From Lentisphaeria bacterium (GTDB taxonomy: Bacteria; Verrucomicrobiota; Lentisphaeria; Oligosphaerales; PUNB01), in the NCBI GenBank assembly GCA_007133055.1, contig SLNM01000095.1, forward strand, positions 1 through 10,437: a stretch of 10,437 nucleotides of DNA. The letters are read 5' to 3'. Shown here piece after piece: positions 1-6,274 of this stretch; the first letter of the stretch is position 1, and each line of letters opens with the position of its first letter. Below the pieces are notes generated by a model. That model was given only the letters and a program-made list of their open reading frames with translations, made no database searches and had not been told where the DNA came from. A program made the position numbers and the translations under genes.

Positions 1-456
1 CTGCTTAGGAAGGATTTCATGGTCGATTCCTATCAGGTCTATGAAGCTCGCCTGGCCGGGGCGGACGCCATACTGCTGATCACCGCCGCTCTTGAGCCCA
101 TCGAGCTTGCCCAGCTTTCGCATCTGGCCCGGGAACTGGGTTTGGCGGCATTGATCGAAGTGCATGACCAAGAGGAACTGATGCAGGCTCTTGAAACATC
201 GCCGGAATTGATCGGGGTCAACAGCAGAAACCTGTCCACCTTCGAAACCGACCTGACCGCCGCCGCCGAGCTGCTCAATAAAATACCCGACTCAATCGTG
301 AGCGTGGCGGAAAGCGGCCTGCGCAATCGGCGCGACATTGAAACATTGCGCCAGGCCGGCGCCGACGCCTTTCTGATCGGTGAAGGCCTGATGCGCAGTC
401 AGCACCCCGGGGACAAGCTGCGGCAATTGGCCGAGATCAAAGGGAGCGCAAGTTGA
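1..456 (+). CDS. trpC: Indole-3-glycerol phosphate synthase, C-terminal part
   Basis: This is the fourth step of tryptophan synthesis from chorismate: ring closure of CdRP to indole-3-glycerol phosphate by a cytoplasmic TIM-barrel enzyme. The reading frame is open from base 1, so the gene enters from the left edge and about the first 40% is missing; 151 residues remain. The first bases encode LLRKDF, the conserved strand carrying the general-acid lysine (window residue 4). It is followed by YQVYEAR and GADAILLI, typical of the family. Further conserved elements are the catalytic Glu in LIEVHD (window residue 53), the Asn in GVNSRNL (residue 74), and AESG (residues 103-106) with the phosphate-binding Ser. 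The C-terminus has the usual GEGLM segment. The first in-frame ATG at 19 lies inside the conserved core and is not the start. No other trp gene follows; the next gene is convergent. Confidence 0.95.
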   Translation: MLRKDFMVDSYQVYEARLAGADAILLITAALEPIELAQLSHLARELGLAALIEVHDQEELMQALETSPELIGVNSRNLSTFETDLTAAAELLNKIPDSIVSVAESGLRNRRDIETLRQAGADAFLIGEGLMRSQHPGDKLRQLAEIKGSAS

Positions 457-486
457 ACGACATCTTTTCCCGTTGTTCTACCACGA

Positions 487-528
487 CACAGGTTGACGAA
501 TTGCCCGACCCCTGTGCCGATGACGGGC
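487..528. terminator. Possible hairpins between convergent trpC and Fe-S protein genes
   Basis: The 72-base gap between two convergent genes holds two short inverted repeats. CACAGG at 487-492 pairs with CCTGTG at 511-516, and GCCCG at 503-507 pairs with CGGGC at 524-528. The two pairings interleave, so they would be alternatives or a pseudoknot. The stems are only 5-6 bp and no clear U-tract follows on either strand, so termination here is a positional inference only. Confidence 0.2.
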
Positions 529-1659
529 TTAGTCTACGTCGTCGACTTTTTTTCGATTCTCGGGACCATCGCCGATGACCGGTTCGCCGGCCATTTTGAC
601 ATCGGCCGGATATTGCGGTTGGCTGTCCCAGTCGACGCGCCACGGTTTGCGGCGGCGGAATTCATCCTTGAAGGTATTGCGCAGGACCCCCCGTTTTTCC
701 AGCTCGATCATACATGCGCGTGTACAACCGCGGGCGCCTTCGGGAGCCTGGCCGGTGTTGTATAGGTTTTTCGGTTTCTTGTTAAACGGGCTCCACCATC
801 CTGGCTTGGTGTTCTTACCCATGTACTGCTGTTCTTCCGGCACTTCGTAGTCCACTCGCTGCGCCCCGCGAAAACCATGGTTGCAGGCGTCGCAGTTGAC
901 CTGGGCGAACTCGACCTGGTTGCCCGCCAGTTCGAGTTTGACGGTTTTATTCCGACTGATGGCGCCGGTCGGACAGTCTCTCACACAAGCCATGCATTTG
1001 TTGCACAACTGCGGACCGTCGTAGATCGGGTCCGGCTCCAGCTCGACATCGGTCAGGACAACTCCGACTCGGTTGCGCGGCCCGAACTCGGGAGTGAGCA
1101 GCATCATACTATGTCCGATTTCGCCCAGACCGCAGAGATAGGAGGCGATGCGCAAGTGGATCATAACATCCGGGGCGGCCTTGCCCGGGGCGACCGGACG
1201 GCTGAAGTCTTTCTTCAACCTACCGCCTTCCCCGGCTCCGGTGTAAGTGGCGTCAATCGCCCGCCAGTCGCTCTGATGCCCCATGGGCAGAGCTTCATAG
1301 CCTCGATCCTCGATGTATTTGCAGAGATTGATAACAGTCATCGGCATATACAGATAGGTAATGCCGCCGTAACCCATGGCACTGTAATTGCTAAAGAAGG
1401 TGCCCTCTTCAATCCCGCGCATGGTGCCGCGCATGACCCGGAAGGCCATGGCGATAATGCTCTTGCATTCGGGCATGATTTGTTTTGGGTCCATCTGGGT
1501 AGGAGCGTTGTGCCAGCGCTCGATATTGCCGATGCCGACCGAATCGGCTCCCAAGGCCAGCGCCTGGCGCTTGACTGCCGCCGCCGCCGCCTTCGGGTCA
1601 TGATCCATGTCCGTCTGGCCCATTTCGCGCTGAATTTTCTCGTCGCTTGCTTCTTTCAT
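529..1659 (-). CDS. Reductive dehalogenase/epoxyqueuosine reductase-like 4Fe-4S protein
   Basis: The product is 376 residues. Residues about 175-210 read LCGLGEIGHSMMLLTPEFGP and then a VVLTDVELEPDP segment, matching the corrinoid-binding core shared by reductive dehalogenases (RdhA) and epoxyqueuosine reductase (QueG). A bacterial ferredoxin motif follows: CNKCMACVRDCP with Cys219, 222, 225 and 229. The second cluster is irregular: the remaining cysteines are 256 and 259 (CDAC) and 312 and 316 (CTRAC), separated by a 50-residue insert rich in Trp, Lys and Pro. There is no twin-arginine or other signal peptide and no membrane segment, so it is probably cytoplasmic, unlike respiratory RdhA. 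The ATG at 1659 is supported by GGAG seven bases upstream. Family knowledge suggests a cobalamin-dependent reductase with two [4Fe-4S] clusters; the substrate cannot be read from the sequence. No RdhB-type membrane anchor is adjacent. It could equally be annotated simply as a 4Fe-4S binding protein. Confidence 0.85.
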   Translation of the reverse strand: MKEASDEKIQREMGQTDMDHDPKAAAAAVKRQALALGADSVGIGNIERWHNAPTQMDPKQIMPECKSIIAMAFRVMRGTMRGIEEGTFFSNYSAMGYGGITYLYMPMTVINLCKYIEDRGYEALPMGHQSDWRAIDATYTGAGEGGRLKKDFSRPVAPGKAAPDVMIHLRIASYLCGLGEIGHSMMLLTPEFGPRNRVGVVLTDVELEPDPIYDGPQLCNKCMACVRDCPTGAISRNKTVKLELAGNQVEFAQVNCDACNHGFRGAQRVDYEVPEEQQYMGKNTKPGWWSPFNKKPKNLYNTGQAPEGARGCTRACMIELEKRGVLRNTFKDEFRRRKPWRVDWDSQPQYPADVKMAGEPVIGDGPENRKKVDDVD

Positions 1660-1737
1660 GATGATTCTCCATGTCTGCGTTTACTAGTCTTGTGAAAAGA
1701 TGACACATAAACCACCGTTCTCAACCTCTCCCTCCCT

Positions 1738-1760
1738 GGCACCGGCACCGGCTCCGGCTC
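1738..1760. repeat. Short GC-rich hexamer repeat
   Basis: About four imperfect copies of a hexamer occur in a row: GGCACC, GGCACC, GGCTCC, then GGCTC. A CCGCCGCCGCCG run follows shortly after. This is simple-sequence DNA in an intergenic region, probably from replication slippage. No function is visible. Confidence 0.6.
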
Positions 1761-1883
1761 ATTGCCCCGCCGCCGCCGCGCCCGCTTTTCCGCATTGATG
1801 AACTATTGTTCCCCGCAAAAGAGTAACATGGCACCTGTGACGACGTTGTCAAGCCCGGTCTCGATTCGGCCACTGCAACTTGC

Positions 1884-1911
1884 TTGACCCGGACATTATC
1901 GGGGCTAGAGT
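1884..1911 (+). promoter_or_regulatory. Candidate sigma-70-type promoter for the operon
   Basis: TTGACC at 1884-1889 resembles a -35 box. It is followed after 16 bases by TAGAGT at 1906-1911, which matches 4 of 6 bases of TATAAT. The spacer contains a short inverted repeat (CCCG and CGGG, separated by GACATTAT) that could be an operator or chance. Transcription from here would give a leader of roughly 70 bases before the ATG at 1988. The call rests on sequence resemblance alone. Confidence 0.3.
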
Positions 1912-1987
1912 AAGCAGACGAACCGCAGGGAATGAATGACCGAGGTTGAACCCGCAAAAAACAACCGTCAGAAAAACAAGGGAAAAA

Positions 1988-2269
1988 ATGAAAAGCGCGC
2001 TGGAATTGGCCATGGAACGCTTTGGCGGAGGCCAGGAGAAAAATCCATCGTTCAGCCGGGAGCAGAAGGAGCAACTGGCCGAACTTGACCGAATATACGA
2101 GGCTAAGATAGTGCATGCCCGGATGACCGCAAAAGACAAGTCCGGCTTCCTGCGGGATCCGGTCGAAGCGCAGCAACTGCAACAGGATTTGGCCTTGGAA
2201 ATACAGGCGCTTGAGGAGAAAAGGGACCGGGAAAAAGATAAATTGCGACGCCAGTTTACGACGGAATAA
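1988..2269 (+). CDS. Small coiled-coil protein of unknown function
   Basis: This is a 93-residue, highly charged, apparently all-helical protein with no signal peptide, membrane segment or cysteine. Residues 1-12 (MKSALELAMERF) could form a short amphipathic helix. Residues about 23-45 and 60-90 are rich in Glu, Lys, Gln and Leu with heptad-like spacing, suggesting a helical hairpin or coiled coil. I chose the ATG at 1988 because AAGGG lies five bases upstream. A longer frame from a TTG at 1946 would add 14 residues but lacks a properly spaced ribosome binding site. The stop at 2267-2269 is one base before the ATG of the desulfurase-like gene, so translation is probably coupled. The gene looks real from its ribosome site and operon position, but I do not recognise its family and assign no function. 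Confidence 0.75.
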   Translation: MKSALELAMERFGGGQEKNPSFSREQKEQLAELDRIYEAKIVHARMTAKDKSGFLRDPVEAQQLQQDLALEIQALEEKRDREKDKLRRQFTTE

Positions 2270-2270
2270 A

Positions 2271-3434
2271 ATGGCCGACTACTGCCAACCCGACAACTTG
2301 GTCTACCTTGACCATGCGGCTCTTTCCCCTCTGCTGCCGGAGCTGGAGCGGCAAACTCCGGTCCAGGCTCTTGCCTCCTCCCTCAATCCCCACGCCGGCA
2401 ATCACTTCAGCGAACAGGTGCTGAGCGCCATCAGAGAAGGCGAAAGAAAACTGCTTGCCCGCCTGGGCACATCCGAATTTGAATCCGAGCTGCTATGGAC
2501 CAGTGGCGGCACCGAGGCCAACAACCTGGCCGTGCTCGGCTGCCTGCGCACATTGCCAAAACCGCTCAGCATCATTGACGGAACCGCCCATAAGGCTCTG
2601 CTTGAACCTGCCCGTGCCCATGCCGGGGCGGAGGGGCGGTGCATTGAGACGATGGCTGACCGCGAGGGTCAGTTGCGGTGGTCGGAAGTGGAGGGCGCGG
2701 ACGCTGACACGGCCGCCCTGGTCGGGGTTTGCCATGTGAACAACGAAACCGGGGCGATGCAGGACCTGGTCAAACTGCGTGCCTGGCTCGACCGGCGGGC
2801 ACCTAACGCGGTATTGATGGTCGACGCCATGCAAAGCTTCGGCAAGATGAAAATTCCCTGGACCGAGGCCAGGATTGATCTTTTGAGCATAGGCGGCCGC
2901 AAGATCGGCGGACCGCCGCAGGTGGGAGCGCTGATTGTGCGCCGGGGCACACCCTTGCAACCCCTGATGTTCGGCGGCGGCCAGCAACGCGGCTACCGGC
3001 CAGGCACTCTGGATGCAGGCGGAATACTGGGATTCCTCAGAGCGGCGGATCAAGTTTGCGAGGGACAGGACGAACACTGGCGTCATATTCGGAATTTAAA
3101 CCTTTGGCTGCGTCGGCAAATCCAGGAGGACTGGGATGGTCCGGTTCCGACCATAGTATCTCCGAGCAGCGGTTCGCCCTACATACTCTGCCTGGCTTTT
3201 ACTGGCTTCGAGGGCGCCATCCTCGTTCGGGCTCTGGCCAGACAACGCGTCATTGTCGGCTCCGGCAGCGCCTGCTCTTCCGAGAGCGCCGCGGTCAGCC
3301 ATGTCCTGCTGGCAATGGGCATGGACCAGAGAACAGGCCGCGGCCAGCTACGGGTGAGCTTCAGCCCGCAGACCAGCCAGGAGGAGGTGGCAATCTTTGT
3401 ACGAAAACTCAGGCAAGCGCTGGAGGACTACTGA
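2271..3434 (+). CDS. Cysteine desulfurase family protein (NifS/IscS-like, divergent)
   Basis: This is a 387-residue fold-type I PLP enzyme of class V, the usual length for NifS/IscS, which removes sulfur from L-cysteine for Fe-S or thio-cofactor assembly. Conserved elements in order are VYLDHAALSP (11-20; the family has DNAATTP), TSGGTEANNLA (77-87), the PLP-stacking His107, HVNNETGA (155-162), VDAMQ with Asp185 and Gln188, the Schiff-base lysine Lys211, GGGQQRGYRPGT (235-246; normally RSGTEN) and SGSACSS with catalytic Cys335. The lysine motif is GGRK where IscS has SGHK, so the Ser and His that contact the PLP phosphate are replaced by Gly208 and Arg210. The main catalytic Lys and Cys remain, so activity is plausible, but specificity may differ from housekeeping IscS. 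The ATG at 2271 is one base after the preceding stop and fits the family N-terminus. The downstream pyrK-like gene starts four bases after its stop, and no IscU-type scaffold gene is adjacent. Confidence 0.9.
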   Translation: MADYCQPDNLVYLDHAALSPLLPELERQTPVQALASSLNPHAGNHFSEQVLSAIREGERKLLARLGTSEFESELLWTSGGTEANNLAVLGCLRTLPKPLSIIDGTAHKALLEPARAHAGAEGRCIETMADREGQLRWSEVEGADADTAALVGVCHVNNETGAMQDLVKLRAWLDRRAPNAVLMVDAMQSFGKMKIPWTEARIDLLSIGGRKIGGPPQVGALIVRRGTPLQPLMFGGGQQRGYRPGTLDAGGILGFLRAADQVCEGQDEHWRHIRNLNLWLRRQIQEDWDGPVPTIVSPSSGSPYILCLAFTGFEGAILVRALARQRVIVGSGSACSSESAAVSHVLLAMGMDQRTGRGQLRVSFSPQTSQEEVAIFVRKLRQALEDY

Positions 3435-3438
3435 AAAG

Positions 3439-4236
3439 ATGAGCGGCACGCATCAGGAGGACGCCCCGATTCTCCGCAACTATCGGTTGCAGGGAGAATA
3501 TTGCCAGGCGGACCTGGCCTGCCCCGGCATCGCACCAATGGTCGAGCCGGGACAGTTTGTTCATGTCCGGATGCCGGGACTGGCGCATCGGGTCTTGCGC
3601 CGCCCTTTCAGCGTCTTCGATGTCGATCCCAAGGCTGGCCGCCTAAGCATTATTTACAAAGTCGTAGGAGAGGGCACCGCTCATCTTGCCAGTCTCAATG
3701 CGGGGACTAGTCTGGATTTGATCGGCCCGCTGGGATCGGGATACACCCTGCCGGATAGCGACGATGAACCGATAATTGTCGCTGGCGGCTACGGCTGCGC
3801 AGCCACATGGTTGCTGGCCAAATGCAGTCCCGCCGCACCGTTCTGCCTGCTGGGCGGGCGTACCGATCAGGATTTGCTGCTGGTCGAGGAGTTCCAAACT
3901 CTGGGCGGCGAGGTTCGACTGGCCACCGAAGACGGATCAAAGGGCCATCGCGGCCTGGTCACCGACCTTCTGGAGCAAGCTTTGGCCGTACCGTCGACGG
4001 GGTACCGAAAGATCTATGCCTGCGGCCCGGCCGGCATGCTGCGAAAACTGAGCGAGATCGCCGAACATCACTGCCTGCCTGCGGAAATCAGCCTGGACCA
4101 TGTAATGTGCTGCGGAGTCGGTGCCTGCTTCGCCTGCGTACTCAAGCGCAAAACCGACAGCCACAGAGGCTGGGAATATGTCCGAACCTGCCGTGAAGGT
4201 CCGGTGTTTGACGCCAAAGACGTGGTCTGGCAATAA
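3439..4236 (+). CDS. pyrK: Dihydroorotate dehydrogenase electron transfer subunit-like protein (PyrK family)
   Basis: The 265-residue product has the ferredoxin-NADP reductase fold of PyrK, which carries electrons between NAD(H) and PyrD through FAD and a [2Fe-2S] cluster in class 1B dihydroorotate dehydrogenase. Visible parts are the FAD-binding RRPFSVF (about residues 54-60), KVVGEGT, the nucleotide-binding glycine segment GGYGCAATWLLAK (normally GGGIGxxP), YACGPAGML and the C-terminal cluster ligands Cys225, 230, 233 and 251 in CGVGACFAC and RTCREGP. Length is normal for PyrK. The ATG at 3439 lies four bases after the desulfurase stop; GGAGG at 3422-3426 is the likely ribosome site, with a long 12-base spacer. 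No pyrD or other pyrimidine gene is nearby. The partner could be encoded elsewhere, or this may be a PyrK-like reductase with another acceptor, perhaps linked to its desulfurase neighbour. Confidence 0.85.
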   Translation: MSGTHQEDAPILRNYRLQGEYCQADLACPGIAPMVEPGQFVHVRMPGLAHRVLRRPFSVFDVDPKAGRLSIIYKVVGEGTAHLASLNAGTSLDLIGPLGSGYTLPDSDDEPIIVAGGYGCAATWLLAKCSPAAPFCLLGGRTDQDLLLVEEFQTLGGEVRLATEDGSKGHRGLVTDLLEQALAVPSTGYRKIYACGPAGMLRKLSEIAEHHCLPAEISLDHVMCCGVGACFACVLKRKTDSHRGWEYVRTCREGPVFDAKDVVWQ

Positions 4237-4310
4237 GAAGAATATTCGGAGCCGGCATCGAAACAGGACCGATTTCACCACTAAAATTAAAAACAGTGAG
4301 GGTTGAAAAG

Positions 4311-5090
4311 ATGCTCTATCAGATTGTAGAAATTGGCGATGCGCATGGGTTGCGGACCAAGCTGTGCATGTGGTTTTCCATGGTGCTTGTCATAACTTCT
4401 TCCGTTGTTGCCGGCGACCTCGACGTACGAGTCGAAAGCGGCGGCGTCTGGTTCAGCAGAAACGATGTCAGAATTCCCGGCGACGACGGTACCAAGTTCG
4501 ACATGCTCGATCTGACTGGCAAGGGGCCGGATCCCTATGTTCGTTTCTACGCCACTTATGCCTTCGGCGAAAGACATGCGCTGCGTCTTGCTCTGGCACC
4601 ACTGCAAGTTGAAGGAACCGGAAGACTGCGGGAGGATGTCACATTCAGGGGAGAGGTGTTCACTGCTGACACGCCAGCGAAGGGTCGGTACAGGTTCAAC
4701 ACCTACCGTCTGACCTACCGCCTGACGGTCTATGATCGGGCTCGCTGGCGATTGGGGCTTGGGGCGGCCGTACTTGTTCGCGATGCGGCCATTACTTTGG
4801 AGCAGGGAGCCAGGAGTCAAACCAAGGACGATCTCGGGCTGGTGCCGCTGGTGCATTTGTACGGCAAGTACCGATTGAATGATCGAGTATCTGTCATTCT
4901 GGACGCGGAGGGTGCGTGGTCTCCCATGGGACGCGCTTTCGATGTGTCTCTTGCGGCACAGTATGATTTTGATTCCGGGTGGTTCGCGGCGGCGGGCTAT
5001 AGAACACTCGAGGGGGGCGCGGACAACGATTCAGTCTATACCTTCGCGTGGCTGCACTATGCGCATGCCATGGTCGGATACCGGTTCTAG
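4311..5090 (+). CDS. Outer membrane beta-barrel protein
   Basis: This is a 259-residue exported protein. Residues 1-34 look like a Sec signal peptide: Arg15 and Lys17 are followed by a hydrophobic stretch (about 18-33) and a VVA-G cleavage site after residue 34. The mature part has many alternating aromatic and polar segments typical of outer-membrane strands, such as PYVRFYATYAF, YRLTYRLTVYD, WRLGLGAAVLV, LVHLYGKYRL and FDVSLAAQYDF, and it ends in VGYRF with the terminal Phe expected of a beta-barrel assembly signal. I estimate 8 to 10 strands but cannot name the family. The ATG at 4311 has GAGGG eight bases upstream; a GTG at 4296 would add only five residues. TAAAAT at 4282-4287 could be a -10 box. 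The gene lies 74 bases after pyrK and may be transcribed separately. Its stop codon is the start of a repeat-family copy. Confidence 0.8.
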   Translation: MLYQIVEIGDAHGLRTKLCMWFSMVLVITSSVVAGDLDVRVESGGVWFSRNDVRIPGDDGTKFDMLDLTGKGPDPYVRFYATYAFGERHALRLALAPLQVEGTGRLREDVTFRGEVFTADTPAKGRYRFNTYRLTYRLTVYDRARWRLGLGAAVLVRDAAITLEQGARSQTKDDLGLVPLVHLYGKYRLNDRVSVILDAEGAWSPMGRAFDVSLAAQYDFDSGWFAAAGYRTLEGGADNDSVYTFAWLHYAHAMVGYRF

Positions 5091-5114
5091 CCCGAATAAT
5101 GAATTAGGGCTGGG
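5087..5114. repeat. Compact, end-joined copy of the CTAGCC repeat
   Basis: The sequence begins CTAGCCCGAATAA and continues TGAATTAGGGCTGGG. The first half resembles the left end of the 6473-6646 element (CTAGCCTGAATAA). The second half resembles its right end (TGAATTAATCAGGCTAGG) with four bases collapsed to one. It can fold as a hairpin through AGCCC and GGGCT. The TAG stop of the outer-membrane protein gene (5088-5090) is part of it, so it could also act as a weak terminator. Its relationship to the other repeats is inferred from similarity by eye. Confidence 0.45.
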
Positions 5115-5430
5115 CGAATCGACCCCGCACTCGTATTGCGTCAGTGAAAGGTGGGAAAATCGTGTCGGTTGACGAGAACGGCGACGAGAGCGGATTACGA
5201 GTGACGCTAATCGTCCGCCGTTCGCGCCTGCCAAGCCGTAGGCCATGCGAAGGCTGGTCGCTGTTCTCGTTTTCCGACTGGTTGTTTTCAGGCGTTGCAT
5301 CTATGACTGACGGATTACCCGCACTCACCGGCGGTGCTTGATTTTTCCCTTTGTTCAGGTACGTTGTCGCTGCGGTATTTGAGCTTGTGCCTGACTCCGG
5401 CCAAACCAACCAACAGTTCCGGCGAAAAAC
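5115..5430. other. Intergenic region with a long imperfect inverted repeat
   Basis: No convincing gene occupies these 316 bases. Open frames exist on the minus strand but show no protein-like features and run into the DUF2062 gene. The region contains the 25-base imperfect inverted repeat at 5164-5278. Near 5326-5336 there is also a small CACCG/CGGTG palindrome followed by a T-rich stretch. The promoter of the DUF2062 gene should lie here, but no clear -35/-10 pair is visible. Confidence 0.5.
5164..5278. repeat. Imperfect inverted repeat, 25-base arms
   Basis: The left arm at 5164-5188 (GTCGG, three mismatched bases, ACGAGAAC, G, GCGAC, G, AG) matches the reverse complement of 5254-5278 (GTCGG, AAA, ACGAGAAC, A, GCGAC, C, AG) at 20 of 25 positions. 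The 65-base loop holds a further weak GCGGA/TCCGC pairing. It could be a structured RNA, a remnant of a small mobile element, or an unusual leader of the downstream gene. Confidence 0.5.
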
Positions 5431-6045
5431 ATGATTCACCGCCCCATCCGCTACTATTATTATCGCATGATGCGCCAGCGCGGCACTCCGCATCAATTGG
5501 CTTCCGGGTTGGCGTTCGGGGTTTTTGTCGGATTGACGGTGCCCTACGGCCTGCAGATTCTCACCATTGTGCTGGCGGCACTGGTGTTTCGTCAGTTCAA
5601 CCGTATTGCCGCTCTGCTCGGTTGCATGGTCAGCAATCCGCTGACTATGCCATTTTTATATGTGGCCTATTATCGTTTCGGGACATGGCTGACCGGATTA
5701 TGGGTGCGTGGGGATGTGGCGGACACTGAAACGCTGTGGACCATGCTACAAAATTATTCGCTGCTGCAGAACCCTTTGCTCTATCTCAAGACCTTGTTGG
5801 AAATGGGCAGCAATACTCTGCTGGCCATGGGCAGTGCCGCCCTGCTGATTGCCACTGTTGCCGCATTGCTCACCTACTTCGTAGCCAAACCAACCATAGA
5901 TCGCTACCAGCGTCGTCGGGAAAAAAGGTTGCAGGCTGCATTCAAGGTGTTTGTGGAGCGAGCCAAATCCCTGGCTCAGCGGGGTGGCGGCAAAGCCGAA
6001 AAAAATCCGGAGGACCGGGCGGAGCCGGCAACCAAGGAGGAGTAG
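5431..6045 (+). CDS. DUF2062 family membrane protein
   Basis: The 204-residue product carries the DUF2062 signature. GTPHQLASGLAFGVFVGLTV (18-37) is followed by the amphipathic/hydrophobic segment to about 53, FNRIAALLGCMVSNPLTMP (56-74) and LYVAYYRFG. Hydrophobic stretches at about 23-53, 60-90 and 128-151 suggest an inner-membrane protein with about three to four membrane passes. The last 50 residues are a charged, Lys/Arg/Glu-rich cytoplasmic tail (RRREKRLQAA onward). The biochemical role of DUF2062 is not established; it is sometimes found with glycosyltransferase or lipid genes, but nothing like that is adjacent here. The ATG at 5431 fits the family N-terminus, although only a weak purine stretch (GGCG) precedes it. 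The TAG stop is followed one base later by a repeat-family copy. Confidence 0.88.
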   Translation: MIHRPIRYYYYRMMRQRGTPHQLASGLAFGVFVGLTVPYGLQILTIVLAALVFRQFNRIAALLGCMVSNPLTMPFLYVAYYRFGTWLTGLWVRGDVADTETLWTMLQNYSLLQNPLLYLKTLLEMGSNTLLAMGSAALLIATVAALLTYFVAKPTIDRYQRRREKRLQAAFKVFVERAKSLAQRGGGKAEKNPEDRAEPATKEE

Positions 6046-6046
6046 C

Positions 6047-6076
6047 TAGCCTGAATAATTCATGAGCCATCTACTT
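6047..6076 (+). repeat. CTAGCC repeat copy after the DUF2062 gene
   Basis: Starting with CTAG at 6047-6050, this copy continues CCTGAATAATTCATGAG and then CCATCTACT. From 6048 to 6076 it matches 6474-6502 at 28 of 29 positions. No inverted partner is visible before rpsU, so it is a solitary end or half-element. It lies one base after the stop codon of the DUF2062 gene, with the same orientation relative to the gene as the copies after the outer-membrane and sigma genes. Confidence 0.75.
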
Positions 6077-6274
6077 GGATATTGTTGTCCGTTCCTGAAA
6101 ATAGACTGGTTGGGCATTTTTCTTTCTGAGTGTCGTTCAACTTGCGACCGGATTTTAGTTCTGTACAAGGTTCAAACCAACACGAATTCGGAACATCAAC
6201 CCTTTTCGCATGGGGTCTCTGCCTGTGTTGCCGGATGAAATGCAGTTTGGCGCACATTCGTAGCCAGTCAGACA
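6077..6274. other. AT-richer spacer between DUF2062 gene and rpsU
   Basis: This stretch of about 200 bases is visibly poorer in G+C than its neighbours. A minus-strand frame of 71 codons starts at 6275 with an ATG that overlaps the rpsU stop codon (TGATG) and ends at 6060 inside the repeat copy. The predicted peptide has no recognisable domain and no internal ribosome site beyond the overlap, so I do not call it a gene. No strong terminator for rpsU is visible. It may be an old mobile-element remnant continuous with the adjacent repeat. Confidence 0.35.

Larger units (their letters stand above)
1660..1987. other. Intergenic region between divergent genes
   Basis: This gap of about 330 bases separates the minus-strand Fe-S protein gene from the plus-strand three-gene operon. 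It must hold the promoters for both. It contains a GC-rich short tandem repeat near 1738-1760, a CCG-rich tract at 1767-1785, and a candidate plus-strand promoter at 1884-1911. The open frames crossing it have no recognisable protein features. I see no RNA gene in it. Confidence 0.5.

Noticed and set aside
877..1695. Long plus-strand open frame (272 codons)
   Set aside because: It is antisense to the Fe-S protein gene, whose minus-strand frame has clear motifs and a ribosome site. The plus frame has no protein-like features and arises from GC-rich codon usage.
2493..3086. Minus-strand open frame of 197 codons
   Set aside because: It is a shadow of the desulfurase gene, whose conserved motifs span exactly this segment on the plus strand.
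4287..4856. Minus-strand open frame of 189 codons
   Set aside because: It is opposite the outer-membrane protein gene, which has a signal peptide, a good ribosome site and a barrel-like pattern. The minus frame has none.
5104..5496. Minus-strand frame crossing the intergenic region
   Set aside because: Low-complexity, no recognisable domain, no ribosome site, and it overlaps the start of the DUF2062 gene. It is better explained as a chance frame.
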